Assembly: GCA_017533545.1 (NCBI GenBank)
Contig: JAFXHW010000143.1
Span: forward strand, 1-21,229
Source: Clostridia bacterium
Lineage (GTDB): Bacteria; Bacillota_A; Clostridia; Oscillospirales; CAG-272
Reading direction: 5' to 3'
DNA: 21,229 bases
The translations under genes were made by a program, and so were the position numbers. Positions 7,743-15,673 of the stretch are shown here, piece by piece. A model generated the notes under the pieces. The model saw only the letters and a list, made by a program, of their open reading frames with translations, made no database searches and had not been told where the DNA came from. Each line of letters starts with the position of its first letter. The first letter of the stretch is position 1.

Positions 7743-7770
7743 AAAAAAGCAGAGGAAACTCTGCTTTTTT
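7743..7770. terminator. Bidirectional terminator between convergent genes
   Basis: A perfect 12-bp stem (aaaaaagcagag with ctctgctttttt) closes a GAAA tetraloop. T-runs follow on both strands. It serves the + hydrolase gene ending at 7724 and the - operon ending at 7769, and it overlaps the last bases of the latter's stop codon. Confidence 0.92.
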
Positions 7771-8428
7771 ATTTTTTTTCAAACATATCAAAAACGTCGC
7801 TGCCGCTTATCAGATCAACGCAATAACCGATAATGCCGTCAAGCTCGTTTTCTGTCAAAAAGACGTATTCTTCGTCAAATTGAATGGTGAGATCGTCGTA
7901 AAACGCGGGGATATCACGAAGCTTTTTGTTCAGCATTTCGGGGGTAATGTAGCCGAGGTGGCAAAAGACTGCGCTGTCGGTGTTTTTAAGTATATCGAGC
8001 GACTTTACTTCGTTTTTCGTCAGATAAAGCCTGTCCAGATTCTCCCACGATCTTTTTATCCGTGCGCGGAAAGCGTTGCCGTACTCTTCGACCTGCTTTA
8101 TATACTTTCTTCGCGTAGGCAGATAAACTCTCCTTGCCCAGACGTCGTCGGTTGCGAGATGCGCGTAATATCCTGCGAAAAAGGAAAGGGCATCGCCGTC
8201 AAGGTCTTTTTTGATGTACTCGCGTGCAAAATCTCCGTAGAATATCGTTTTGCCGTCCTCGCTTGTGCGGTGGAGCAGACGACGCGGCGGAATGTATCCG
8301 TTGCTGTTCGGATCGGGTATACCGCTGTCGGGTGCGATACTGCCGATGACAAAATCGCGCTCGGAGGGTATTTTGTATTTTTCGATAAGCAGATCTGCCA
8401 CACGCAGATGGGTTATCCATGCAGCCAT
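7769..8428 (-). CDS. Zinc-dependent phospholipase C-like protein
   Basis: A 219-residue protein resembling the zinc-dependent phospholipase C family (bacterial PLC / S1-P1 fold). It shows the expected spread of ligands: W4 and H7 in the AAWITHLRVADLL start, D34 in GSIAPDSG, H53, and H90 with D94/D95 in YYAHLATDDVW. These could build a multi-zinc centre. There is no signal peptide, so unlike the secreted toxins it probably acts in the cytoplasm. Such intracellular members are widespread in Clostridia with no known substrate. It is the last gene of the minus-strand operon, 37 bases after the XRE regulator, and ends in the bidirectional terminator. Membership of the family is likely. The substrate (phospholipid or another phosphodiester) is unknown. 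Confidence 0.8.
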   Translation of the reverse strand: MAAWITHLRVADLLIEKYKIPSERDFVIGSIAPDSGIPDPNSNGYIPPRRLLHRTSEDGKTIFYGDFAREYIKKDLDGDALSFFAGYYAHLATDDVWARRVYLPTRRKYIKQVEEYGNAFRARIKRSWENLDRLYLTKNEVKSLDILKNTDSAVFCHLGYITPEMLNKKLRDIPAFYDDLTIQFDEEYVFLTENELDGIIGYCVDLISGSDVFDMFEKK

Positions 8429-8465
8429 ATAGGTGATTCTTTCAAATATCCGTTTTTTGTTTATC

Positions 8466-9326
8466 TTATTTTATCGTTGACAGTACTTTTTGCTTTTCGC
8501 CCGAGCAGTCAAACGCCTTTTCGTAATCGTTTTTCATAAGGTAGATGCTTTCAAGGTCGCAAAGCACGGCATATCTCATAACAGCACCGATATCCTCGTG
8601 ATATATGCCGATAAGCAAAGCGAGAGAGTCATCGGGCGAGCTTTTCAGCATCAGCTTTGCTTTTATGTGAGAACTGTATAACGAATCGGCAGGCAAAGCG
8701 GATGTATCGGTGACGGTATCGCCTCGATTTATAGCATCAAGCATGCCGATATACCAAAGCTCGGCAATATCGGGCGAGTGGAGCGATAAATTGACAAGGC
8801 GGCCGCTTTTTATGCCCTCTTTTGTGACGGCGAGCGATGATATGTAGTTAACGTAGCTTTCGGCGCAGTTTTTCAGTGTGTCGGCAGGATAAACAGTATG
8901 CTCGGCATCCTTTATCGCATTTAAAAACGACTCTTTTGCACTCTTTAAGCGTCCGCAATGGTAGTCGTCGAGGGCCGAGTGATAGTGGCAGAGCGCCGAT
9001 ATATACCGAAGCTCGTCGTCATCGCGTATGTCCACGCGATATAAAAGGTCAAGGCAATCGTTGTATTCGCGCTTTTTCATGCGCTCCCGCAGCTTTGCAA
9101 GCACCGATTCCTTCATGATGGCGAAATTGTCGTCATCGTCGCAGAGAAAATAACTCAGCTTTATGCCGAGACGGTCGGCAAAGGCGGAAAGGGTGTCAAG
9201 CGAGGGCTTGGCACGGTCGTTTTCTATCTGCGACAGCATGTTGCGGGTGACGATTCCCGATGAAAGCTGCTGCTGGGTGAGAGAGGCATCCTCCCGTGCT
9301 TTTTTGAGCTTTTTACCGATGGTCAT
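8466..9326 (-). CDS. XRE-family transcriptional regulator with helical (TPR-like) C-terminal domain
   Basis: A 286-residue DNA-binding regulator. Residues 4-60 form a Cro/CI-type helix-turn-helix: IGKKLKKAREDASLTQQQL, then RNMLSQIENDRAKPSL and LSAFADRLGI. The rest, about 220 residues, is alpha-helical with repeated aromatic/alanine pairs (for example LRYISALCHYHSALDDYH), as in the TPR sensor domains of Rgg/PlcR-like proteins. It lies 12 bases downstream of the DivIVA-like gene and 37 bases upstream of the phospholipase-like gene, inside one operon, so it may regulate that operon. No peptide-pheromone gene is visible beside it. Ligand and targets are unknown. Confidence 0.85.
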   Translation of the reverse strand: MTIGKKLKKAREDASLTQQQLSSGIVTRNMLSQIENDRAKPSLDTLSAFADRLGIKLSYFLCDDDDNFAIMKESVLAKLRERMKKREYNDCLDLLYRVDIRDDDELRYISALCHYHSALDDYHCGRLKSAKESFLNAIKDAEHTVYPADTLKNCAESYVNYISSLAVTKEGIKSGRLVNLSLHSPDIAELWYIGMLDAINRGDTVTDTSALPADSLYSSHIKAKLMLKSSPDDSLALLIGIYHEDIGAVMRYAVLCDLESIYLMKNDYEKAFDCSGEKQKVLSTIK

Positions 9327-9338
9327 ACCGGTCTTGCT

Positions 9339-10286
9339 TTACTGCTCGTCGCCGTTTGAGCTGATCTTCTGAATGCCGCAGCTGATCTCGCGCTGTGCGG
9401 CGGTGATCATGCTGTCAAAGCGGGCAAGGACATCTCTTTGGCTTTCGGTGTTGTCCTCAAGAAGTTTGGTGAACGATTCGCGCACACCGTTGACGTATTT
9501 GAGGTATTCTGCGGTGCAGTCGGAGGAAAGGCGCTTTGTGGCGCGTTCGATGTATTCGATGGAACGGCGCAGACGCTCTTTTGCCTCGGAGCGGATAATT
9601 GCGGCATCGTTTTCGGCATTGCGGACAATCTTTTCGGCCTTCGCGTTGGCGTCGGAAATAAGTCCGTCTGCGATCTCGCGGGCATCAATGAGCATCGAGC
9701 CGAGCTGGTGGCTTACCTTGTCGTAAAGGCGGGCCTTTTCGGTGTCGCTTTCGCTGCCGTCGGCGCACTTGAATGCATCGATAACGCGGTCGGCATCGCT
9801 CATCTTGCGCATGTTTTCGCTTTCAATTCTTTCTTTTGCTGCGGCAAGCTCTGCGGCGAGTGCATTGCGCTCAGAAGCAAGACGGCTGTTTTCGCCCTCA
9901 AGAGCTTCCACCTTTTCGGCAAACCCCGCAATCGCATCGGTATATTCGTCGGCTGTGGGGGAAGAGGTGGCTGATTTGGCCTCGTCAAGCTCTTTTTTTG
10001 CCTCGTCGAGCTGCTTTTCGAGTGCGGCACACTTTTCTTCGGCTTCGGCGAGCGAATTTTTCATGGAGTCGTACTTCTCGCAGCTTTCTGCCGACTGCAA
10101 ATTGCGCTCTTCAAGCTCGCGTTTGAGCTCGTCAATGGTGTTCTGCATGGAAGCGAGAGTCTTTTTGTTAACGGCCTCGACTCTCTCAAAACGAAGGTTT
10201 GTTTCCACGATGTACTTGTTTACATCCTCGCGGTTGTATCCGCCAAGCTGTGAACGGAAGACAACGTTTTCAGTGTTTTCGGACAT
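9339..10286 (-). CDS. DivIVA-domain coiled-coil protein
   Basis: A 315-residue protein with a DivIVA-like N-terminus: FRSQLGGYNREDVNKYI at about residues 10-26, the short lipid-binding/curvature module. Two long coiled-coil stretches follow, roughly 27-170 (rich in E/K/A, with repeats such as EEKCAALEKQLDEAKKELDE) and 200-300. DivIVA-family proteins sit at negatively curved membrane or septa and organise division, wall growth or chromosome anchoring. It is longer than Bacillus DivIVA (about 165) and closer in size to SepIVA/Wag31-like or clostridial uncharacterised members. A strong AGGAGAT site precedes the ATG. It lies 30 bases downstream of a sugar nucleotidyltransferase gene, which hints at a cell-envelope role. 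Confidence 0.85.
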   Translation of the reverse strand: MSENTENVVFRSQLGGYNREDVNKYIVETNLRFERVEAVNKKTLASMQNTIDELKRELEERNLQSAESCEKYDSMKNSLAEAEEKCAALEKQLDEAKKELDEAKSATSSPTADEYTDAIAGFAEKVEALEGENSRLASERNALAAELAAAKERIESENMRKMSDADRVIDAFKCADGSESDTEKARLYDKVSHQLGSMLIDAREIADGLISDANAKAEKIVRNAENDAAIIRSEAKERLRRSIEYIERATKRLSSDCTAEYLKYVNGVRESFTKLLEDNTESQRDVLARFDSMITAAQREISCGIQKISSNGDEQ

Positions 10287-10316
10287 TTTCTTATCTCCTG
10301 CTCAATTTATTTTGTC

Positions 10317-11069
10317 TTAGTTGTTTAAAGTCCTGTTTTTTAAAACCTCTTCGATGACGGCCAGGTCCTCGAAGGTGTTTACGCCCAAAAGCTCGTCGTC
10401 GTCGGTGGTGACGAATGCTTCAACATGCTGACCGACCTGGAGCATCAGAAGGGGAACGTCGGTGAGGTAGTATTCATTTTGCGCATTGTTGTTTTTGAGC
10501 TTCGAGAGAGCGGTGCGGAGAGCTTCGGCATCGAAGATGTAGCAGCCGGCATTGAGCTCGTCGATCTTGCGCTCCTCTTCGGTACAGTCCTTGTGCTCCT
10601 TTATCGAAACAAGCTTTCCGTTCTCGTCACGGATAATGCGTCCGAAGGGGTGGGGCTTTTTCGATTTGCAGGAGAGCAGGGTGCATTTTGCACCCGACTT
10701 GCGGTGCAATTCGATCATTCCCTCGACGGTAGAGCGCTTGATGAGCGGGACGTCGCCGCTGAGCACGGCAAGCTCGCCTTGATAATCTTCAAGTCCGCCA
10801 TCAGCAATGCCGCATTTGACGGCAAATCCGGTTCCGTAACCGTCGGGCGACTGCTTTGCAAAGTGATGGTTCGGGAAGCGCGCCATGACCTCTTCGGCCA
10901 TGTAGCCTACCACGACGGTGATGTCGTCGGTGCCGATAAAGCCGATGGTGTCATTTATAACGAAATCGAGCAGGGGGCGTCCTGCAGCCTCGCGCAGAAC
11001 CTTGGGCATGGGGTGAGCTGCATCGTTTAAGCGGGTACCCTTACCTGCTGCCATGATTATAGCTTTCAT
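10317..11069 (-). CDS. GlmU-like sugar-1-phosphate nucleotidyltransferase (pyrophosphorylase domain only)
   Basis: A 250-residue NTP-transferase that matches the N-terminal uridylyltransferase half of GlmU. The nucleotide-binding AAGKGTRL (7-14) with K23 is present, then QSPDGYGTGFAV, LSGDVPLI, a NAGCYIFD block and NNAQNEYYLTD. GlmU makes UDP-GlcNAc from GlcN-1-P. Here the C-terminal left-handed beta-helix acetyltransferase half is absent, so this enzyme can at most do the nucleotidyl transfer step. The GTGHA motif of GlmU reads GTGFA. It may act on GlcNAc-1-P or a different sugar phosphate for envelope polymers. It lies 24 bases after the glycoside hydrolase gene and 30 bases before the DivIVA-like gene. 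Confidence 0.85.
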   Translation of the reverse strand: MKAIIMAAGKGTRLNDAAHPMPKVLREAAGRPLLDFVINDTIGFIGTDDITVVVGYMAEEVMARFPNHHFAKQSPDGYGTGFAVKCGIADGGLEDYQGELAVLSGDVPLIKRSTVEGMIELHRKSGAKCTLLSCKSKKPHPFGRIIRDENGKLVSIKEHKDCTEEERKIDELNAGCYIFDAEALRTALSKLKNNNAQNEYYLTDVPLLMLQVGQHVEAFVTTDDDELLGVNTFEDLAVIEEVLKNRTLNN

Positions 11070-11093
11070 AATAAATCTCTCCGTTTTTGATCG

Positions 11094-13376
11094 TTATTGT
11101 TCGTCTTTTGCCACTATAAAGAGGGAAGACGACGAGGGAATTTCAATATTCAGCGACGTGTAGGCGGTGCCGTGAAGACTTTCTTTTGATGCATCACACA
11201 GAGCAATATTTCCGGTGTGAGGATCAAATATCTCGCACGAGGCAAAAGAGCCGCGAAGGGAGATCTTGCCCTTGTAGTCGGCATTTGTCGAGTTCGCGAA
11301 GAAGTAAACATCGTAACCGTCGCACTTTTTATGGATGTGGTTGAAAACGCCGCCCGCGAATTTTGAGGTATCAATGTCGATATACATCGGACGGGGAAGG
11401 CTTAAAATTCCGCTTCCCGAAACGCGGGGCATCGAATAGATCTCAACGTCATATCTGATGTCGAGTCGGTCGCAGAGAATGTGGCGGAGCAGCTTGTCGT
11501 CACTTACGTAGGTTCCGTCGGCCGCGGTAAGGGAGGTGGGAATGAAATAGGCCTCGCCGCCCTTTTCGCATGAGTTGTGGTAATAGGGCTCGATATCGCT
11601 TTCCTCTCCGCCGGTTACACCGAATATCTCATATACGAGCTGTTTTACTTCGCTGTCATACGGCGAAACGCCCTTTTGACATTCATCGGGATTAAATTCC
11701 AGAGCCATTGACGGAAGCTTACTCGTGGCGATCACTTTGCCGCCTGAAAGGAAGAATTCCTTTATTTTTTTGAGGGAAGCAAGGTCGGTAAGCAGAGTGC
11801 CCGGTACAATAAGTACACTGTACTCTTCTGCATTGTATGCATTGTCGAGATAGAGAATACCCTTTTCGGCACGGCATTTTTCGTTGAATACTTCAGGGTG
11901 AAGTACGGTCAAGTCGTGGCCGCAGTAGTTCATCACCGAGTTTATCAGATTCATGTAATCTGCATCGGTGGGAGTGTAGGGGTATTCAAAGCCCGACGTG
12001 GGCGATTCAAACAGAGCGCTCTGCGCTTCAAGCGAGTGAATGGGGTAGAGCATGGCGATGTCGCAAACGTGCCGTCCCGACGAAAGGAGGGTTTGACAGC
12101 GGGAAGCGTAATCGCTCCATTTTTTGATAAAATCTGCCGTCTGATCTTTGCTGAACATTATCTCAGAGGGCAGGTGCACGATGAGCTTTGTCACGCCGCG
12201 CGCGTATGCATTCATTGTTTCGCGGCTAACGATGATTTCGTCAAATTTGTTGTAGTCGCCGAATATTTCGCAGACTACGTCGCGAATGTCGTAGTTGTAC
12301 GATGCCGACGACGCGATTTTCAGACCGTTAAAGCCGTACATATAGCGGTGCATGAGGTCGATTCCGACAGCTCCGTTGAGCGATTGGAATTTCATTCCGT
12401 CGCCGAAAATGAAGGGCGCAGAGGTGGTTTTTGCCTCGGCGACGTCACCCATCGGGATAAGACCGACCGACTTTGCAAAGTCGGATACAGCCTTAAAAAA
12501 GCCGTTTAGGAGCATATCGGTACGGCAGGAGAAAAAGGCGGCACGGTAGTGCTCGGTATGTTGAGCAATGTCGGCGTAGAGAACGGGATAGTATGGCGCG
12601 GGGTCATAGCCGTATTTTTTTTCGAAATGCTCGTTGAAGCTTTCGTCCCACATACGGCGATTCTGCGCGCGGAACTGAATATCGTTGTAGAAGGTTGTTT
12701 TTACCGTTTTTCCTATGTGCTCTTCAAAGTGCTCCGCAAAGCGCTTGTATGTCAGCGACACATAGGCCATCGATGCGTCGTAGTTTAAATAGTTTACGTA
12801 TTTTTCCTCGTCGTCGCGCTCGCAGCAGTATTGCTGAACGGTCCAGTTTCCCTCGGGAGTGTCCCATTCGAGGTATTCGCCGTTGACGAATGAGCGGAGG
12901 TCTAAGATATCGTTTGTATCCTCCTCAAAAGCAACGAGCGACATCGTTTTGCCTGCCGTTTTGAGACGGTATTTAGTGCGATTACCCTCTGTGCAGGAGT
13001 ACTCATATCTTTTAAGGTGCTTGGCGGTGTATTCGGGATATTTTTCGCAAAGCTCACCCCCCGCCCAACCGGACGGAAAATCACAATCGTCGCAAAAGAC
13101 GGCGGTCATTCCTTCTTTTTCGAGAGAGGAGAGAAGAGATGAGTAAGCGCTGTAATATCCCTCGCTTCCGTAGGCGGGGACGCTCTTTTGGGTCCAAAAG
13201 GGAGCGATCGCGCCGAAATTCAGCTCTTTGCAGACGAAGGCGAGGGAGCATATATCTCTGTTTTCATCGCCGCAGTTGCCGATTTTGAGCATGGCTGCGG
13301 GACGAAAACCTTTTTTTATATTTGTGAAATTGTCCTTCAAAAGTGAAAGATCAAAACATTTCTTGCTTTCTGACAT
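11094..13376 (-). CDS. Putative cytoplasmic glycoside hydrolase, GH106-like (alpha-L-rhamnosidase-related)
   Basis: A 760-residue protein with the look of the GH106-like family of large glycosyl hydrolases. The CDDCDFPSGWAGGELCEKYP segment (about residues 95-114) resembles the conserved [YD]DE..WPSG.AGG block. A domain with Y/W-rich (beta/alpha) features follows, then a LYPIHSLEAQ / EYSVLIVPG segment like the class I glutamine amidotransferase-like domain of these enzymes, then a C-terminal beta-rich end. No signal peptide is present, so it would act on imported oligosaccharides. At the position where relatives usually show an acidic DE-type motif after the Y...Y..HFEE block, this protein reads FYNDIQF, so catalytic competence is uncertain. 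It is the first gene of the operon, behind a good sigma-A promoter. Family-level call only. Confidence 0.6.
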   Translation of the reverse strand: MSESKKCFDLSLLKDNFTNIKKGFRPAAMLKIGNCGDENRDICSLAFVCKELNFGAIAPFWTQKSVPAYGSEGYYSAYSSLLSSLEKEGMTAVFCDDCDFPSGWAGGELCEKYPEYTAKHLKRYEYSCTEGNRTKYRLKTAGKTMSLVAFEEDTNDILDLRSFVNGEYLEWDTPEGNWTVQQYCCERDDEEKYVNYLNYDASMAYVSLTYKRFAEHFEEHIGKTVKTTFYNDIQFRAQNRRMWDESFNEHFEKKYGYDPAPYYPVLYADIAQHTEHYRAAFFSCRTDMLLNGFFKAVSDFAKSVGLIPMGDVAEAKTTSAPFIFGDGMKFQSLNGAVGIDLMHRYMYGFNGLKIASSASYNYDIRDVVCEIFGDYNKFDEIIVSRETMNAYARGVTKLIVHLPSEIMFSKDQTADFIKKWSDYASRCQTLLSSGRHVCDIAMLYPIHSLEAQSALFESPTSGFEYPYTPTDADYMNLINSVMNYCGHDLTVLHPEVFNEKCRAEKGILYLDNAYNAEEYSVLIVPGTLLTDLASLKKIKEFFLSGGKVIATSKLPSMALEFNPDECQKGVSPYDSEVKQLVYEIFGVTGGEESDIEPYYHNSCEKGGEAYFIPTSLTAADGTYVSDDKLLRHILCDRLDIRYDVEIYSMPRVSGSGILSLPRPMYIDIDTSKFAGGVFNHIHKKCDGYDVYFFANSTNADYKGKISLRGSFASCEIFDPHTGNIALCDASKESLHGTAYTSLNIEIPSSSSLFIVAKDEQ

Positions 13377-13442
13377 TGTTTTTTATTGCCTTTCGGGTCA
13401 TAAAAACATTAAAAACGGCATTTATAAATATGTATTCATTAT

Positions 13443-13471
13443 ATTATAACACGAACTGACGAAAAAGTAAA
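13443..13471 (-). promoter_or_regulatory. Sigma-A promoter for the five-gene minus-strand operon
   Basis: On the minus strand, TTTACT (13471-13466), 17 bases, then TATAAT (13448-13443), with TG one base ahead of the -10 box. The start near 13436 gives a leader of about 60 bases before the hydrolase ATG at 13376. An AAAGG Shine-Dalgarno lies about 12 bases from that ATG. Confidence 0.75.
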
Positions 13472-13531
13472 CAATATTACGCTATAATTTACAAAATAAT
13501 CTGTGTAAAATAAATCATAGATAAAAGCAGA

Positions 13532-13557
13532 CAAACGCGGTCATATGACCGCGTTTG
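13532..13557 (-). terminator. Palindrome, probable terminator of the dtxR-sufCB operon
   Basis: A perfect 26-base palindrome (caaacgcggtcat and its complement) lies 23 bases beyond the sufB-like stop. On the minus strand it is followed by tctgcttttatc, a modest T-run. That makes a terminator the simplest reading. Its perfect symmetry also allows an operator, but it lies downstream of one operon and upstream of the next promoter (13471) by 60 bases. Confidence 0.6.
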
Positions 13558-13579
13558 CTAAAAAGTATTTTGGGTTAAA

Positions 13580-14512
13580 TCAGCTCAAAAAGCCGTCGAT
13601 TATCGTCTGCTCGGCTTCGCTTTCGGTAAGCCCGAGAGTGCGGAGCTTGAGTATCTGCTCGCCTGCGATCTTGCCTATGGCCGCCTCGTGAATGAGGGCG
13701 GCATCACCGTTGTGTGCGCGAAGCTCGGGAGCCGCATCAACGATGCCGTTTTCCGATATGATAGCATCACATTCGGTGTGACCTGTGCAGGGTGCGTTGC
13801 CTATGACGATCGAGCGGTAGCTCTGGCGCGAGTTGTCACGCGCGACCGAGCGCGAGATGAGATTGAGCGCCGAATTTTCACCGTTCATCTCGATGAGATA
13901 GTCGGAATCGGCAGACTGCTCTTTTTCTGTCAGCAGTCGCTCGCGAATGATAAGACGGGCGTTTTTGCCGACTTCGGCCTTGGTGTAACGAGTTGAACGG
14001 TCAACTCCGCCGATCTGTGCCGTGTCAATCTCAAGGTAACTGTCTTCCTCAAGGTATATCTCGGTTACGGGGTCGATAAAGCTCTTTCCGCTGCCCTCAC
14101 CGGTACCAACGTGTTTTTCAATATATTTCACACGCGCGCCTTTTGCCAAAAAGAAGCGGTGTATGCCGTTGTGGCGGGAATCGCCCTCGCCGTCCGAGTG
14201 TACTCCGCAGCCCGCAACGACGGTGATGTCGGCGTTCTCGCCGATGAAAAAGTCGTTGTAAACGAGGTCGTCAACGTCGCTTTTGGTAATGCAGGCGGGG
14301 ATCGATACGGTTTCGCCTGCGGTGTTCGCATCGACGTGTATCTCGATTCCGTCCTTGTCGGTCTTGCTTACTATCTTTATGTGTTCGCTCGACATGCGTG
14401 CGGCACAAGAGCCGTTTTCGCGGATATTGTAAGCGCCCTTGTAATCCCCCTCGCCGTCAGAAACAAGCGAGAGCAGCTTTTTGGTAATTTCCTTTAAATT
14501 GAGTTCGCTCAT
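13580..14512 (-). CDS. SufB/SufD-like Fe-S assembly scaffold protein
   Basis: A SufBD-core protein that partners the adjacent SufC ATPase in Fe-S cluster assembly. It has 310 residues, shorter than SufB (about 470) or SufD (about 420), and lacks their long N-terminal region. The beta-helix core is visible, and the C-terminal end is family-typical: TECDAII (cysteine 248), then LIHEAAIGKIAGEQ with H275-E276, matching the HE pair of SufB. From memory, the position of the E. coli SufB essential cysteine (405) is not a cysteine here. The start is ATG 14512, because it overlaps the sufC stop as ATGA and GGAGG lies about 10 bases upstream. A nine-residue longer start at 14539 lacks a Shine-Dalgarno. 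The shape fits the two-gene SMS (SufB/C-like minimal) systems of anaerobes. Confidence 0.85.
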   Translation of the reverse strand: MSELNLKEITKKLLSLVSDGEGDYKGAYNIRENGSCAARMSSEHIKIVSKTDKDGIEIHVDANTAGETVSIPACITKSDVDDLVYNDFFIGENADITVVAGCGVHSDGEGDSRHNGIHRFFLAKGARVKYIEKHVGTGEGSGKSFIDPVTEIYLEEDSYLEIDTAQIGGVDRSTRYTKAEVGKNARLIIRERLLTEKEQSADSDYLIEMNGENSALNLISRSVARDNSRQSYRSIVIGNAPCTGHTECDAIISENGIVDAAPELRAHNGDAALIHEAAIGKIAGEQILKLRTLGLTESEAEQTIIDGFLS

Positions 14513-15240
14513 TGGAACATCGCCTCCTGCTTTGTGCAAGCCGCACGGACGTCTTTGCCCGCGAGCAATTTGCCCATCATCATGGCTGAAGGTCCGCTTT
14601 CGCGTACGCTTCCGTTGGCAACGACCACTATCTCGTCGGCAATCTGCAGTATGCGCTCCTGATGGGAAATGATGATCATTGTACCCTTGATGTTGCTTCT
14701 CATCTGCTCAAAAACGCGGATGAGGTTGGTAAAGCTCCAAAGGTCGATTCCGGCCTCGGGCTCGTCAAAAATCGACAGCTTGGTGTGGCGGGCAAGCACC
14801 GTTGCGATCTCGATTCTCTTTATTTCGCCGCCCGATAAGGTGGCATTGACCTCGCGGTCGATGTATTCGCGTGCGCAAAGACCGACCATGCTCAGTGTCT
14901 GGCATATCTCGTCCTCGGGCATCTTTCCGCCTGATGCCAATTCCAAAAGACGGCGTACGGTAACGCCCTTGAAGCGCACAGGCTGCTGGAATGCAAAGGA
15001 AATGCCTTTTTTTGCTCTCTCGGTGACGTCGAGCGATGTAATATCCTCGCCGTCGAGCTCGATTTTGCCCGATGTGGGAGTTTCAAGTCCCGCGATCACT
15101 TTGGCAAGGGTTGTCTTGCCGCCGCCGTTGGGGCCTGTGATGACCACAAGGCGTCCGTCGGGGATATTGAGCGACAGATCGTTTAAAATTACGTTTCCGT
15201 TGGGCGCTTGCCAGCGGATATTTTCAAGTTTTAACATCAA
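14509..15240 (-). CDS. sufC: SufC-like ABC ATPase for Fe-S cluster assembly
   Basis: A 243-residue cytoplasmic ABC ATPase with every motif: Walker A GPNGGGKTT (about 38-46), Q-loop FAFQQP, signature LSGGEIKR, Walker B LSIFDEPEAGID and an ISHQ switch histidine. The Q-loop region, ERAKKGISFAFQQPV, is characteristic of SufC rather than a transporter ATPase, and no permease gene is near. SufC drives conformational change in the SufB-type scaffold so that clusters can form. It overlaps the SufB-like gene by four bases and follows dtxR by 27 bases, so the three form one operon. No SufS, SufU or SufD gene is visible in the window. Confidence 0.93.
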   Translation of the reverse strand: MMLKLENIRWQAPNGNVILNDLSLNIPDGRLVVITGPNGGGKTTLAKVIAGLETPTSGKIELDGEDITSLDVTERAKKGISFAFQQPVRFKGVTVRRLLELASGGKMPEDEICQTLSMVGLCAREYIDREVNATLSGGEIKRIEIATVLARHTKLSIFDEPEAGIDLWSFTNLIRVFEQMRSNIKGTMIIISHQERILQIADEIVVVANGSVRESGPSAMMMGKLLAGKDVRAACTKQEAMFQ

Positions 15241-15267
15241 ATGTATCCTTTTTGCTTGTAAAAGCGT

Positions 15268-15639
15268 TTATTTTTTGATATTCGCGAGCTGGTTTTTCAG
15301 CGCCTCGAACGATTCGGGGCTGATGCAATGCTCGATCTTGCAGGCGTCCTCGCTTGCGATAACGCTGTCCACTCCGAGGCTGACGAGAAGCTCGGTTAAA
15401 ATGTTGTGCCTCTCGTAGATGTTTTCAGCGAGAGTTCGTCCGCTGTCGGTGAGGTAGAGGTATCCGTCGTCATCGATTGTAATATATCCGCCGCTTTTGA
15501 GCGTTCTTACCGCGCGGCTGACACTGGGCTTTGAAAAACCCATGTATTCAACGACGTCGATCGAGCGTACCCGGCCATTCTTTTTCGAAAGAATAAGAAT
15601 TGTTTCAAGATACATCTGTCCCGATTCCTGCAAATGCAT
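15268..15639 (-). CDS. DtxR/MntR-family metal-dependent transcriptional repressor (probably iron-sensing)
   Basis: A 123-residue DtxR-family repressor with the winged helix (residues 1-63) and metal-binding dimerisation domain (64-120), but no SH3-like third domain. By comparison from memory with DtxR ligands M10, C102, E105 and H106, this protein has M9 (ESGQMYLE), C100, E103 and H104 (DACKIEHCIS). H78 also fits the family. Mn-specific MntR has Asp in place of Met, so iron sensing is more likely. The start is ATG 15639, with GGGAGG seven bases before it. ATG 15645 is too close, and upstream in-frame codons are AT-rich non-family sequence. It heads the operon with sufC and the sufB-like gene, which suggests feedback between iron status and Fe-S assembly. 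Confidence 0.88.
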   Translation of the reverse strand: MHLQESGQMYLETILILSKKNGRVRSIDVVEYMGFSKPSVSRAVRTLKSGGYITIDDDGYLYLTDSGRTLAENIYERHNILTELLVSLGVDSVIASEDACKIEHCISPESFEALKNQLANIKK

Positions 15640-15673
15640 ATACATACCTCCCATTTTTTTGCGATTACAGACT

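Noticed and set aside
13532..13557. Perfect 26-base palindrome as an operator for the five-gene operon
   Set aside because: It lies 60 bases upstream of that promoter's -35 box but just past the sufB-like stop and before a modest T-run, so a terminator is the simpler reading.
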